Below are positions 1 to 6,845 of a stretch of 6,860 nt of DNA, one piece after another (position 1 is the first letter of the stretch; each line of letters opens with the position of its first letter). Below the pieces are notes generated by a model. That model saw only the letters and a program-made list of their open reading frames with translations. It did no database searches and was not told where the DNA came from. The DNA is from Draconibacterium sp. GTDB taxonomy: Bacteria; Bacteroidota; Bacteroidia; Bacteroidales; Prolixibacteraceae. Both the position numbers and the translations under genes were made by a program. The stretch covers positions 1-6,860 of the forward strand of contig JALUZN010000365.1 in NCBI GenBank assembly GCA_027011835.1, read 5' to 3'.

Positions 1-92
1 AACTGTTCTATAAAGTTAATTAATGACATACTTCTATTTTTATTTCAAAGATAATAATAATTGGGTAAATATACGGGTATTCATAATAAATA
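1..92. other. AT-rich left edge, no confident gene
   Basis: Two weak readings are possible. (a) The 3' end of a plus-strand gene: one frame reads LFYKVN and stops at TAA 21-23, about 70 bases before the hairpin at 93-134, which would then be its terminator. (b) The start of a leftward gene: ATG at 29-27 on the minus strand opens a frame reading MSLINFIEQ that runs off the window, with a TATCTTTG box (minus strand, 53-46) matching the Bacteroidota -7 consensus TAnnTTTG just upstream. No matching -33 element is visible for (b), and nine open codons are expected by chance in such AT-rich DNA. I slightly favour (a) because a terminator between two divergent genes would be odd. Confidence 0.3.
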
Positions 93-134
93 AAAAGTAG
101 CCAATTTCTATTGTATTTGAAATTGGCTACTTTT
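93..134. terminator. Perfect 16-bp hairpin, likely bidirectional intrinsic terminator
   Basis: The left arm AAAAGTAGCCAATTTC (93-108) is the exact reverse complement of the right arm GAAATTGGCTACTTTT (119-134), with a 10-base loop between them. On the plus strand the stem core is followed by TTTTGTT. On the minus strand it is followed by CTTTTTATTTATT, so both directions have a U-rich tail. It ends about 90 bases upstream of rsgA, so on the plus strand it would insulate rsgA from a gene left of the window. GC content in the stem is modest, which is usual for AT-rich genomes. Confidence 0.75.
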
Positions 135-225
135 GTTAAAAATAATATTTCGAGAAAGCTAAATAAACCATTAATTAAGAGTAGAATACGGGTTTTATTT
201 ACCTATTATTGAAAAAGCAATAAAT

Positions 226-1176
226 TTGAATAAAGGATTAGTAATAAAATCGACCGGAAGTTGGTACACTGTAGAAACCGCTACAGGAGAGACTTTTGAA
301 TGTAAAATTAAGGGAAAATTTCGTATTAAAGGAATTAAAAGTACCAATCCGGTTGCTGTTGGCGACCGGGTAAAGTTTACCATTCAAACTGTTTCGGCAA
401 ACGAAAACCAAGAGAAAATTGGTTTGATTACTGCCATCGAAGAGCGCAAAAACTATATTGTACGCCGTTCAATTAATCTATCGAAACAGTCGCATATAAT
501 TGCTGCCAACATCGACCAGGCAATTTTAGTTGTTACGCTCAGTCATCCGGTTACCACCACTACTTTTATCGACCGTTATCTGGCTTCGGCAGAAGCGTAC
601 CGCATTCCGGTTTTGCTTGTTTTTAATAAAACAGACCGCTACAACAGTAAGCAAAACGAATTGCTTGCTAAGCAAATTGAGACCTATCAAAACATTGGTT
701 ATAAGTGCCTTACAACGTCGGCAAAAACATTGGAAGGAGTGGACCAACTAAAAGAAGCACTAAAAAATAAGACAAATGTTTTTAACGGACATAGTGGAGT
801 TGGCAAATCTACACTGATAAATATTTTACAACCCGGATTGAATTTAAAGACAAAAGAGATTTCGGATTCGCACAATACAGGAAAACATACCACAACATTT
901 TCGGAAATGTATAAATTAAATTTCGGTGGTTATATAATAGATACTCCGGGAATTAAAGCTTTTGGAATGTTGGAGATGAAGCCGTGGGAAATTTCGCACT
1001 ATTTTGTTGAAATTTTTAAAATTTCGGAAAACTGCCAATACAATAATTGTTCGCACACACACGAACCGGGTTGTGCTGTTAAAATAGCCGTTGAAAAAGG
1101 CAAAATTGCAAAATCGCGCTATTTAAGTTATTTGGGATTACTGGAAGCCGATGACAAATATCGTCCTGCCTATTAA
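226..1176 (+). CDS. rsgA: Ribosome small-subunit-dependent GTPase A (RsgA/YjeQ)
   Basis: RsgA is a cytoplasmic GTPase that binds the 30S subunit late in assembly and couples GTP hydrolysis to release of assembly factors. The 316-residue protein has the complete family layout. An N-terminal OB fold covers about residues 1-75. A circularly permuted GTPase domain follows, in which G4 (NKTD, 134-137) and G5 (TSAK, 164-167) precede G1 (GHSGVGKST, 188-196), a GKHTTT switch (219-224) and G3 (DTPG, 239-242). The C-terminal zinc domain has ligands C270, C275, H277 and C283. The start is TTG at 226. I chose it because the next residues (NKGLVIKSTGSWY) match the usual Bacteroidota N-terminus and no ATG lies upstream before the in-frame TAA at 172. 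No Shine-Dalgarno or clear promoter is visible in 135-225. The gene converges on mnmA with a 23-base gap that holds no hairpin. Confidence 0.96.
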   Translation: MNKGLVIKSTGSWYTVETATGETFECKIKGKFRIKGIKSTNPVAVGDRVKFTIQTVSANENQEKIGLITAIEERKNYIVRRSINLSKQSHIIAANIDQAILVVTLSHPVTTTTFIDRYLASAEAYRIPVLLVFNKTDRYNSKQNELLAKQIETYQNIGYKCLTTSAKTLEGVDQLKEALKNKTNVFNGHSGVGKSTLINILQPGLNLKTKEISDSHNTGKHTTTFSEMYKLNFGGYIIDTPGIKAFGMLEMKPWEISHYFVEIFKISENCQYNNCSHTHEPGCAVKIAVEKGKIAKSRYLSYLGLLEADDKYRPAY

Positions 1177-1199
1177 ATATTTACTTCTATCAATTTTAT

Positions 1200-2249
1200 C
1201 TATTCCGAAGATTCGATAAAACCACCCCCCACTAATCTGTCGCCATCATAAAAAACTGCCGTTTGTCCGTTGGCTATCATCGCTTCAGATTTTAATAAAA
1301 CGACCTCAGCCCTTTCATCGTTTAAAATATTCAAATTACAGGGGGTTTCCTGAAGCCTGTAGCGCACCCTTACAATTAACTCCGCACCATTATTAACAAG
1401 CTCATTATCAAGTATTTTATAGTCTTTTATAATGAGTCTGTTTTTGTATAATTCGGCATAATTTCCGAGTACAATTTTGTTTTCATTTAGAAGAAATTTA
1501 GCGACAAAAACGGGATAATTGAGGTGTAAACCCAATCCTCGCCTCTGCCCAATAGTATAATTTGTAATTCCTTTATGTTTTCCTAAAACGTTTCCTTTTG
1601 TATCGATAAACAGTCCGGGTTTTGAAATTATTCCCTCCGATTTTAAAAATTTACGGTAATTATTGCCTTCGATAAAACAAATTCCAAGGCTCTCTTTTTT
1701 ATTTGCAAGCGATAAAAATCCTTTCTCTTTTGCCAGTTTTTTTACGGTCTGTTTATCATAATTTCCAAGTGGAAAAATTAATTTTTCAATTAATTTTTGC
1801 GATAATCCCCATAAAAAAAATGATTGGTCTTTGTCGTTATCCTTCCCCCTGAAAATAAATTTTTTACCCCGGTAACTTTTAATCTGAACATAATGACCTG
1901 TTGCAATAAAATCGCAGTTTTCTATTTCGGCGTACTTTTGAAGTTGAGCAAACTTTACATTTGGGTTACAATAAGCGCAAGGAAAAGGCGTTCTTCCGGC
2001 AATATATTCGCCTTTAAAATAAGTTATAACCGTATCTTTAAACAGCACCCTTAAATCGACAACAATATGTTTTATCTTTAACTTTTCGGCTAGCTTTTTG
2101 GCGTCGTTAACTGTTGTTTCGTCGCTATTATTTACGTCTGAAAAAAGAAAAGTAATACCAACAATTTCAAAGCCCTGCTCAATCAGAAGCATTGCTGCAA
2201 CGGAGCTGTCGATACCGCCACTCATTCCAAGTAATACTCTAGGCTTCAT
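1200..2249 (-). CDS. mnmA: tRNA-specific 2-thiouridylase MnmA
   Basis: MnmA uses ATP to adenylate U34 of tRNA(Lys/Glu/Gln) and inserts sulfur to give 2-thiouridine. The 349 residues include the PP-loop SGGIDSS (10-16), GRTPFPC (85-91), the catalytic Cys candidate C94 in the CN pair, ATGHY (116-120), KDQSFFL (140-146) and the second catalytic Cys C191 in LGICFIEG. The central YTIGQRRGLGL (231-241) and the C-terminal barrel ending AVFYDGDRLVGGGF (331-344) are also family hallmarks. The length is slightly below E. coli MnmA (368). An extra cysteine, C91, sits three residues before C94. The ATG overlaps the uvrC stop as ATGA (2246-2249), implying translational coupling, and there is no Shine-Dalgarno. 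It is the last gene seen in the minus-strand cluster and shares its target nucleotide with MnmG two genes upstream. Many Bacteroidota carry two MnmA paralogues (from memory), so which copy this is remains open. Confidence 0.95.
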   Translation of the reverse strand: MKPRVLLGMSGGIDSSVAAMLLIEQGFEIVGITFLFSDVNNSDETTVNDAKKLAEKLKIKHIVVDLRVLFKDTVITYFKGEYIAGRTPFPCAYCNPNVKFAQLQKYAEIENCDFIATGHYVQIKSYRGKKFIFRGKDNDKDQSFFLWGLSQKLIEKLIFPLGNYDKQTVKKLAKEKGFLSLANKKESLGICFIEGNNYRKFLKSEGIISKPGLFIDTKGNVLGKHKGITNYTIGQRRGLGLHLNYPVFVAKFLLNENKIVLGNYAELYKNRLIIKDYKILDNELVNNGAELIVRVRYRLQETPCNLNILNDERAEVVLLKSEAMIANGQTAVFYDGDRLVGGGFIESSE

Positions 2250-4069
2250 TTGGTATTTTTATGAAAATAATTGTAAACTAAAGTGGCTTTTGAACGGCCA
2301 ATAACCTTTGCCAGTTCCTCAAATTTTAAACCTTTTATTGTTTGAACAGATTTAAAATTGCTCAGCAAAATCTGCACACTCTTCTCTCCTATCCCGTTAA
2401 TTGAATTTAATTCGGAAGTAATAAATGCTTTTGAGCGTTTATCTCTATGAAAAGTAATTCCAAAACGGTGAGCTTCGTCGCGCAAATGTTGAATTACCTT
2501 TAAAGTTTCGGAATTTTTATTAATATATACGGGGATTGAATCGCCTGGAAAATATATTTCTTCCAGCTTTTTAGCGATGCCAATTAAAGCAATTTTACCG
2601 CGTAAATTTAAGTTATCGAAAACCTTTACAGCCGACGACAACTGCCCTTTACCACCATCGACAATAACGAGCTGAGGCAGCGGTGTTTTTTCCTCTAAAA
2701 GCCGCTTATACCGGCGATAAACAATCTCCTCCATCGATGCAAAGTCGTTTGGTCCTTCAACGGTTTTTATGTTGTAATGCCTGTACTCTTTTTTACTTGG
2801 TTTACCATTTTTAAACACCACACACGAAGCCACCGGAAAAGATCCTTGTAAATTACTGTTATCGAAACATTCTATTTTAACAGGCAACTCTTTTAGTCGC
2901 AAATCTTTTTTAATTGTGTTTAATATTCTATTGGTACGAATAGCAGGGTTTTTCATTACTGCCTGCTTCTCCTTTTCCATTCTAAAATATTTTGCGTTAC
3001 GTTGCGAAAGTTTTAATAAATCGAGTTTTTCGCCCCTTTTCGGAACTTTAAATTGTACGTTATCAATAACGTTTTCAAGGTTTAATGGCACTAATATTTC
3101 TTTGGCATTACTAAATATTTTTTGTCGAATTTCAACAATACCCAGCATTAAAAGTTCTTCAACAGTTTCGTTTAAAGCCTTTTTTATTTCGAGTGTAAAT
3201 GTTTGTATAATTGCACCCTGAATAACTTTTAAATAGTTAACAAAAACAAACTTATCGTCCTCTTCTATCGAAAAAACATCGATATCGGTAATATTTGGAG
3301 AAACAATGGTAGAGCGACTTTGATATCGTAATAGAGCGTCGTATTTCTCTTTAATTTTACTGGCTTCTTCAAAATCCATATTTTCCGCCATTTCGCTCAT
3401 TACCTTTTTCAAATGCTTAATAACTCCCGAAATATTTCCTTTTAATATATTCGAGATATCGGTTATTCCTTTGTCGTATTCCTCGTTCGATATTTTTCCC
3501 ACACAAGGAGCTGTACAATTTCCGATATGGTATTCCAAACAAACCTTATACTTTTTATTCTTAATATTTTCTTCGCAAAGATTATAATTACAAGTTCGGA
3601 GTTTATATTCGGTTTTAAACAGGTCTAACAATGTTCGTACAGTAAACGACGAAGTATAAGGACCAAAATATTTAGAACCATCGCGAATTAAATTACGGGT
3701 TTTAAATACGCGTGGGAAAGGTTCGTTTTTAATACAAATCCACGGAAAGCTTTTATCGTCTTTTAACTGGATATTATAACGTGGCTGGTATTTTTTAATT
3801 AAATTATTTTCAAGCAACAGCGCATCCTGTTCGCTCTGTACAACCATATGTTTAATGTCCGCAATATTTCGTACAAGCAGGGCTGTTTTACGATGTTCGT
3901 GCTGTTTAGTAAAATAGGAAGAGACACGTCGTTTTAAATCTTTAGCTTTCCCGATATATATGATTGTACCTTTTTCGTCGAAATACTGATAAATGCCCGG
4001 TTTGTGCGGTAAAACCGCAATCAGGGATTTTAAATGGCTTATATGTCTGTTTTCCGATTTATATTTCAA
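2246..4069 (-). CDS. uvrC: Excinuclease ABC subunit C (UvrC)
   Basis: UvrC makes both incisions around DNA lesions in UvrABC nucleotide-excision repair. The 607 residues show all expected domains. The GIY-YIG nuclease (about 20-100, 3' incision) has GIY 25-27, YIG 38-40, R47 and E87. A cysteine cluster C160, C177, C185, C189 has the same C-x7-C-x3-C ending as the cysteines reported to bind an Fe-S cluster in E. coli UvrC; C165 is an extra one. A UVR helix pair for UvrB contact covers about 210-245. The RNase H-like nuclease (5' incision) has D403 in ECFDNSN, D471 in IVDGGKGQL and H534 in RDEAHRFGITFHRDKRSK. Tandem helix-hairpin-helix motifs cover 554-603. The start codon is TTG (4069-4067). 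No ATG precedes it, and the next Met (75) would remove the GIY-YIG core. It follows mnmG after a 54-base gap containing parS and overlaps mnmA by four bases. Confidence 0.96.
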   Translation of the reverse strand: MKYKSENRHISHLKSLIAVLPHKPGIYQYFDEKGTIIYIGKAKDLKRRVSSYFTKQHEHRKTALLVRNIADIKHMVVQSEQDALLLENNLIKKYQPRYNIQLKDDKSFPWICIKNEPFPRVFKTRNLIRDGSKYFGPYTSSFTVRTLLDLFKTEYKLRTCNYNLCEENIKNKKYKVCLEYHIGNCTAPCVGKISNEEYDKGITDISNILKGNISGVIKHLKKVMSEMAENMDFEEASKIKEKYDALLRYQSRSTIVSPNITDIDVFSIEEDDKFVFVNYLKVIQGAIIQTFTLEIKKALNETVEELLMLGIVEIRQKIFSNAKEILVPLNLENVIDNVQFKVPKRGEKLDLLKLSQRNAKYFRMEKEKQAVMKNPAIRTNRILNTIKKDLRLKELPVKIECFDNSNLQGSFPVASCVVFKNGKPSKKEYRHYNIKTVEGPNDFASMEEIVYRRYKRLLEEKTPLPQLVIVDGGKGQLSSAVKVFDNLNLRGKIALIGIAKKLEEIYFPGDSIPVYINKNSETLKVIQHLRDEAHRFGITFHRDKRSKAFITSELNSINGIGEKSVQILLSNFKSVQTIKGLKFEELAKVIGRSKATLVYNYFHKNTK

Positions 4070-4107
4070 TCTAAACGTTTTCGGTAAATATTTTGAATAA
4101 AAATCTG

Positions 4108-4123
4108 TGTTCCACGTGAAACA
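4108..4123. other. parS: parS centromere site (ParB/Spo0J binding)
   Basis: TGTTCCACGTGAAACA is an inverted repeat around CACGTG and is identical, over all 16 positions, to the well-known B. subtilis parS sequence (consensus TGTTNCACGTGAAACA). It fills the first 16 bases of the mnmG-uvrC gap and directly abuts the mnmG TAA (4124-4126), so it is the only intergenic space inside an otherwise overlapping operon. By family knowledge, ParB dimers load here, spread over neighbouring DNA using CTP, and act with ParA and SMC to segregate the origin region. An exact match to a 16-mer is expected about three times per million windows of this size if bases were random. I found no second copy in the window. 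Confidence 0.92.
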
Positions 4124-6004
4124 TTAACGCCCGAGCAAAATCAACAACACGTTTATATCGGAAGGAGAAACTCCGGAAATACGTTTTGCCTGGCCAATTG
4201 TTTCAGGATTTATCGCCTCCAATTTTTGTCGTGCCTCGGTAGATATTGATTTCTGTTTAGCATAATTAAATTTATCCTTAATATAAATGTTTTCAAATTT
4301 ATCGAGCTTTTCAGCAAGAATTTTTTCGCGGTTAATATATCCTTCGTACTTAATTAATATTTCCGCTCCCTCAATTATTTCTTGCCAACGTGCTTCGGGA
4401 ACCCGCTTCAAAAACGTTTGAAACGGAGTAATGTATTCGATTAAATCGAATATCGAAATCTGAGGGCGTAAAATAATATCGAAAAGCTTTACTCCCTGCT
4501 TTAATTTCGATGTTCCTTTCTCTGTAAGTAATTGATTTACAAAGCGTGGCTTAACACTGAACTTTTTAACAAAATCAATTATTTCGTAAATTAAGCGGGT
4601 TTTTTCGTGCAATAAATCTAAACGCTTTTGTGAAGCAAGACCAATTTTAAATGCTTTTTCAGTTAATCGAATATCGGCATTGTCCTGACGCAATAAAATT
4701 CTAAATTCAGCTCTACTTGTAAACATCCGGTAGGGTTCATCAACTCCTTTGGTGATTAAATCGTCGATTAACACTCCAATATAAGCTTCATCGCGTTTTA
4801 ATACAAAAGACTCTTTGGCATTTTGTGCTTTTAAGTGCGCATTTATTCCGGCCATTAAACCTTGTGCACCTGCTTCTTCGTAACCGGTTGTACCGTTTAT
4901 TTGTCCTGCAAAATAGAGACCGTTAACAATTTTGGTTTCGAGTGTATGATTTAATTGTGTAGGTTCGAAATAGTCGTATTCGATAGCGTAACCGGGCCTG
5001 AATATTTTTGCATGCTCCAGACCTTTAATTTTCTGAAGACCTTTGTACTGTACTTCCCACGCTAACGATGAAGAGAAACCATTTAAATAGTACTCAACAG
5101 TATTTTCGCCTTCAGGCTCTAAAAAGAGCTGGTGTTTGTCTTTACCGGCAAAAGTAACCAGTTTCGACTCGATACTCGGACAATAGCGAGGCCCTGTACT
5201 TTGAATGGTACCATCGAACATTGGCGATTCTTCGAAACCAATCTCCAACTCGCTGTGCACTTCAAGATTTGTATGAGTAATCCAACACGAGCGTTGTTTT
5301 AATTTACTTTCGGTACCAGGCAAATACGAAAACTTGTAGTGCGTAATATCTCCTTTTTGTTCGGTACATGCCGAAAAATCAATCGTTCTTCCGTCTATTC
5401 GAACAGGAGTTCCTGTTTTTAATCGACCGGTTTTAAAACCCAACCCGGCCAATTGTTCGGAAATATGGTACGAAGCAGCTTCACCAATTCGTCCACCTTT
5501 CATTTTAGAGGGTCCCACATGCATTAATCCGTTTAAAAATGTACCGTTGGTTAAAATAACTGTTTTGGCCTTAAAATCGACTCCCATCATTGTATTAACG
5601 CCTTTCACTTTAAAGTCGTCGATTATTAAACCGGTAACAGCATCCTGCCATAAATCTAGATTATCGATACTTTCGAGTGTTTCGCGCCAGAGTTCAGAAA
5701 ATTTAAACCTGTCGTTTTGTGAACGAGGACTCCACATAGCGGGCCCTTTCGATTTATTTAGCATTCTGAATTGAATGGTACTTTTATCGGCAATAATTCC
5801 TGAATATCCACCAAGTGCATCTATTTCGCGAACAATTTGTCCTTTGGCAATTCCGCCCATAGCCGGATTGCATGACATTTGACCGTACTTGGTCATATCC
5901 ATTGTAATTAACAATGTTTTCGAACCTAAATTGGCAGCCGCTGCTGCTGCTTCGCAACCGGCATGACCACCCCCAACAACTATAACATCGTAAAATGGTA
6001 TCAT
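4124..6004 (-). CDS. mnmG: tRNA uridine-5-carboxymethylaminomethyl modification enzyme MnmG (GidA)
   Basis: MnmG is an FAD enzyme that, with the GTPase MnmE (not in this window), installs the carboxymethylaminomethyl group at C5 of wobble U34 using methylenetetrahydrofolate and glycine. The 626 residues match the family length (629 in E. coli). An N-terminal Rossmann FAD site GGGHAGCEAA (11-20) is followed by SCNPAMGG (44-51, with C45), KGPAMWSPRSQNDR (86-99), TGPRYCPSIE (270-279, with C275), the second FAD-binding stretch GTTGYEEAGAQGL (371-383), and YRMFTSRAEFRILLRQDNAD (425-444). The helical C-terminus contains RISGVSPSDI (608-617), as expected for tRNA and MnmE contact. The ATG start overlaps the ybeY stop as ATGA (6001-6004) and has a GAGGAG ribosome-binding site seven bases upstream. 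mnmG (gidA) is near oriC in many bacteria, which fits the parS site touching its stop codon. Confidence 0.97.
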   Translation of the reverse strand: MIPFYDVIVVGGGHAGCEAAAAAANLGSKTLLITMDMTKYGQMSCNPAMGGIAKGQIVREIDALGGYSGIIADKSTIQFRMLNKSKGPAMWSPRSQNDRFKFSELWRETLESIDNLDLWQDAVTGLIIDDFKVKGVNTMMGVDFKAKTVILTNGTFLNGLMHVGPSKMKGGRIGEAASYHISEQLAGLGFKTGRLKTGTPVRIDGRTIDFSACTEQKGDITHYKFSYLPGTESKLKQRSCWITHTNLEVHSELEIGFEESPMFDGTIQSTGPRYCPSIESKLVTFAGKDKHQLFLEPEGENTVEYYLNGFSSSLAWEVQYKGLQKIKGLEHAKIFRPGYAIEYDYFEPTQLNHTLETKIVNGLYFAGQINGTTGYEEAGAQGLMAGINAHLKAQNAKESFVLKRDEAYIGVLIDDLITKGVDEPYRMFTSRAEFRILLRQDNADIRLTEKAFKIGLASQKRLDLLHEKTRLIYEIIDFVKKFSVKPRFVNQLLTEKGTSKLKQGVKLFDIILRPQISIFDLIEYITPFQTFLKRVPEARWQEIIEGAEILIKYEGYINREKILAEKLDKFENIYIKDKFNYAKQKSISTEARQKLEAINPETIGQAKRISGVSPSDINVLLILLGR

Positions 6005-6444
6005 ATTTTTACTCCTCTAAAATCAACTTTTCCTAAATAAAAGTTCTCCTTTTCGGTCATTATTTTTTGCTCTTCATCGGTTTTATCGTTGTAACCCGTT
6101 AAATGTAAAATACCATGGAAAACAACCCTATAAACTTCTCTAACTACTTCTATATTAAACTTTTCTGCATTCTCCTTTAACCGGTCGAAACTAATAAAAA
6201 GGTCGCCCGAAATTAAATCGTTTTCAACATAATCGAAAGTAATAATGTCGGTAAAATAGTCGTGATTTAAATATTCTTTGTTCATTTCCAACAGGTAATT
6301 ATCGGAAGTGAAAACAATAGAAATCTCGCCGCACTTTTTTACTTCATTACTAATCAATTCTTTAATATACTTTTCAATATGATTTTTTTGAATTGAAAAC
6401 GGCTGAATATCTTCGAAAAAAAAATTAATATCACACACTAACAC
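6001..6444 (-). CDS. ybeY: rRNA maturation factor / endoribonuclease YbeY
   Basis: YbeY (UPF0054) is a small metalloprotein needed for 16S rRNA 3'-end maturation and ribosome quality control. The 147-residue protein has the family signature TDIITFDY (65-72, cf. TDVLSFP) and the metal motif HGILHLTGYND (110-120). H110 and H114 match two zinc ligands of the H-x3-H-x5-H motif, while the third ligand position is Asp (D120). The arginine equivalent to E. coli R59 (in the TYRGKD stretch) is replaced by L59. Both changes look typical of Bacteroidota YbeY from memory, so the gene is probably functional. The start is ambiguous. GTG at 6444 gives a seven-base overlap with the upstream ATPase gene. A second in-frame GTG at 6438 would give MCDINF and a one-base TAGTG junction. 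No ATG is available, and the next Met is residue 54. Confidence 0.93.
   Translation of the reverse strand: MLVCDINFFFEDIQPFSIQKNHIEKYIKELISNEVKKCGEISIVFTSDNYLLEMNKEYLNHDYFTDIITFDYVENDLISGDLFISFDRLKENAEKFNIEVVREVYRVVFHGILHLTGYNDKTDEEQKIMTEKENFYLGKVDFRGVKI
6012..6017 (-). promoter_or_regulatory. Strong Shine-Dalgarno GAGGAG for mnmG
   Basis: On the minus strand the sequence reads AGAGGAGTAAAAAT followed by ATG, placing GAGGAG seven bases before the mnmG start. It lies inside the ybeY codons for Arg-Gly-Val near its C-terminus. It is the only good anti-16S match in front of any gene in the window and fixes the mnmG start. Bacteroidota generally rely little on such sites, so its use here is an inference. 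Confidence 0.5.
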
Positions 6445-6845
6445 TCTATTTTAAAATGAACACTATTTCCCTTTTCGTTGTATTTAATCTGTTTCGACAA
6501 CGATTTAATAATAAAAATTCCCCTACCCGACTCTTTTTTAATATTTTCTTTTTCGATCGGACTTTTAATTTGTTTGATATTAAAACCTTCACCTTCGTCG
6601 GTAACCTCGATATTTAATTTTTTATTTCCATAATTTGCAACAATAGAAACTTCTTTTTCTTTGTTGAATTTATTACCATGTTTAATTGAATTTATAACTG
6701 CTTCGGAGACACATAAATAGACTTTATTAAAATATTTATGCTCAATATTACATTCTGTAAATAGTTCGTTTACAAAGTATTCAACATTTTTCAATTCTGA
6801 AAGTTCCGATTTTATCACTAATATTTTGGGTGGGTTATTTATCAT
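6438..6845 (-). CDS. RsbW/SpoIIAB-type ATP-binding protein (GHKL fold)
   Basis: This is a 135-residue single-domain HATPase of the anti-sigma-factor serine kinase family. The N box is SEAVINSIKHGN (47-58, with E48 and N52), the G1 box is DEGEGF (83-88), and the G2 glycine motif is SGRGIFII (106-113). The HG following the N box and the compact length are typical of RsbW/SpoIIAB rather than of sensor kinases, and there is no membrane segment or dimerisation/His domain. Known relatives phosphorylate a STAS anti-anti-sigma protein and sequester a sigma factor. No such partner is visible here, so substrate and role are unknown. The ATG start is bounded upstream by an in-frame TAG (6857-6855), so the gene is complete; a weak AGAG lies upstream. 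Its TAG stop (6440-6438) overlaps the start of ybeY. It is the first gene of the cluster seen here, and the promoter is outside the window. Confidence 0.85.
   Translation of the reverse strand: MINNPPKILVIKSELSELKNVEYFVNELFTECNIEHKYFNKVYLCVSEAVINSIKHGNKFNKEKEVSIVANYGNKKLNIEVTDEGEGFNIKQIKSPIEKENIKKESGRGIFIIKSLSKQIKYNEKGNSVHFKIEC

Noticed and set aside
46..53. TATCTTTG on the minus strand as a promoter for a leftward gene starting at 29.
   Set aside because: Matches TAnnTTTG, but no TTG-type -33 element lies at the right distance and only nine codons of the supposed gene are visible; kept only as one option in the edge entry.
221..228. TAAATTTG matches the Bacteroidota -7 promoter box TAnnTTTG.
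   Set aside because: It includes the rsgA TTG start codon, so transcription would begin inside the conserved N-terminus; no suitable -33 element precedes it and the motif is common in AT-rich DNA.
1177..1199. Possible terminator between the convergent rsgA and mnmA genes.
   Set aside because: The 23 bases are AT-rich with no inverted repeat long enough to form a hairpin.
1772..1799. Near-tandem AATTAATTTTT repeat.
   Set aside because: Falls within mnmA codons for a KLIEKLIF-like stretch; explained by amino-acid sequence and AT-rich codons.
2916..3221. Plus-strand 101-codon open frame with a hydrophobic translation.
   Set aside because: Lies entirely antisense to uvrC and reads as an AT-rich shadow; no family features.
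3918..3930. GACACGTCG inside uvrC as a second, degenerate parS.
   Set aside because: Only the ACGT core is shared; the flanking half-sites TGTT and AACA are absent.
5547..5774. Plus-strand 75-codon open frame.
   Set aside because: Antisense to the conserved N-terminal part of mnmG; no recognisable motif or start signal.
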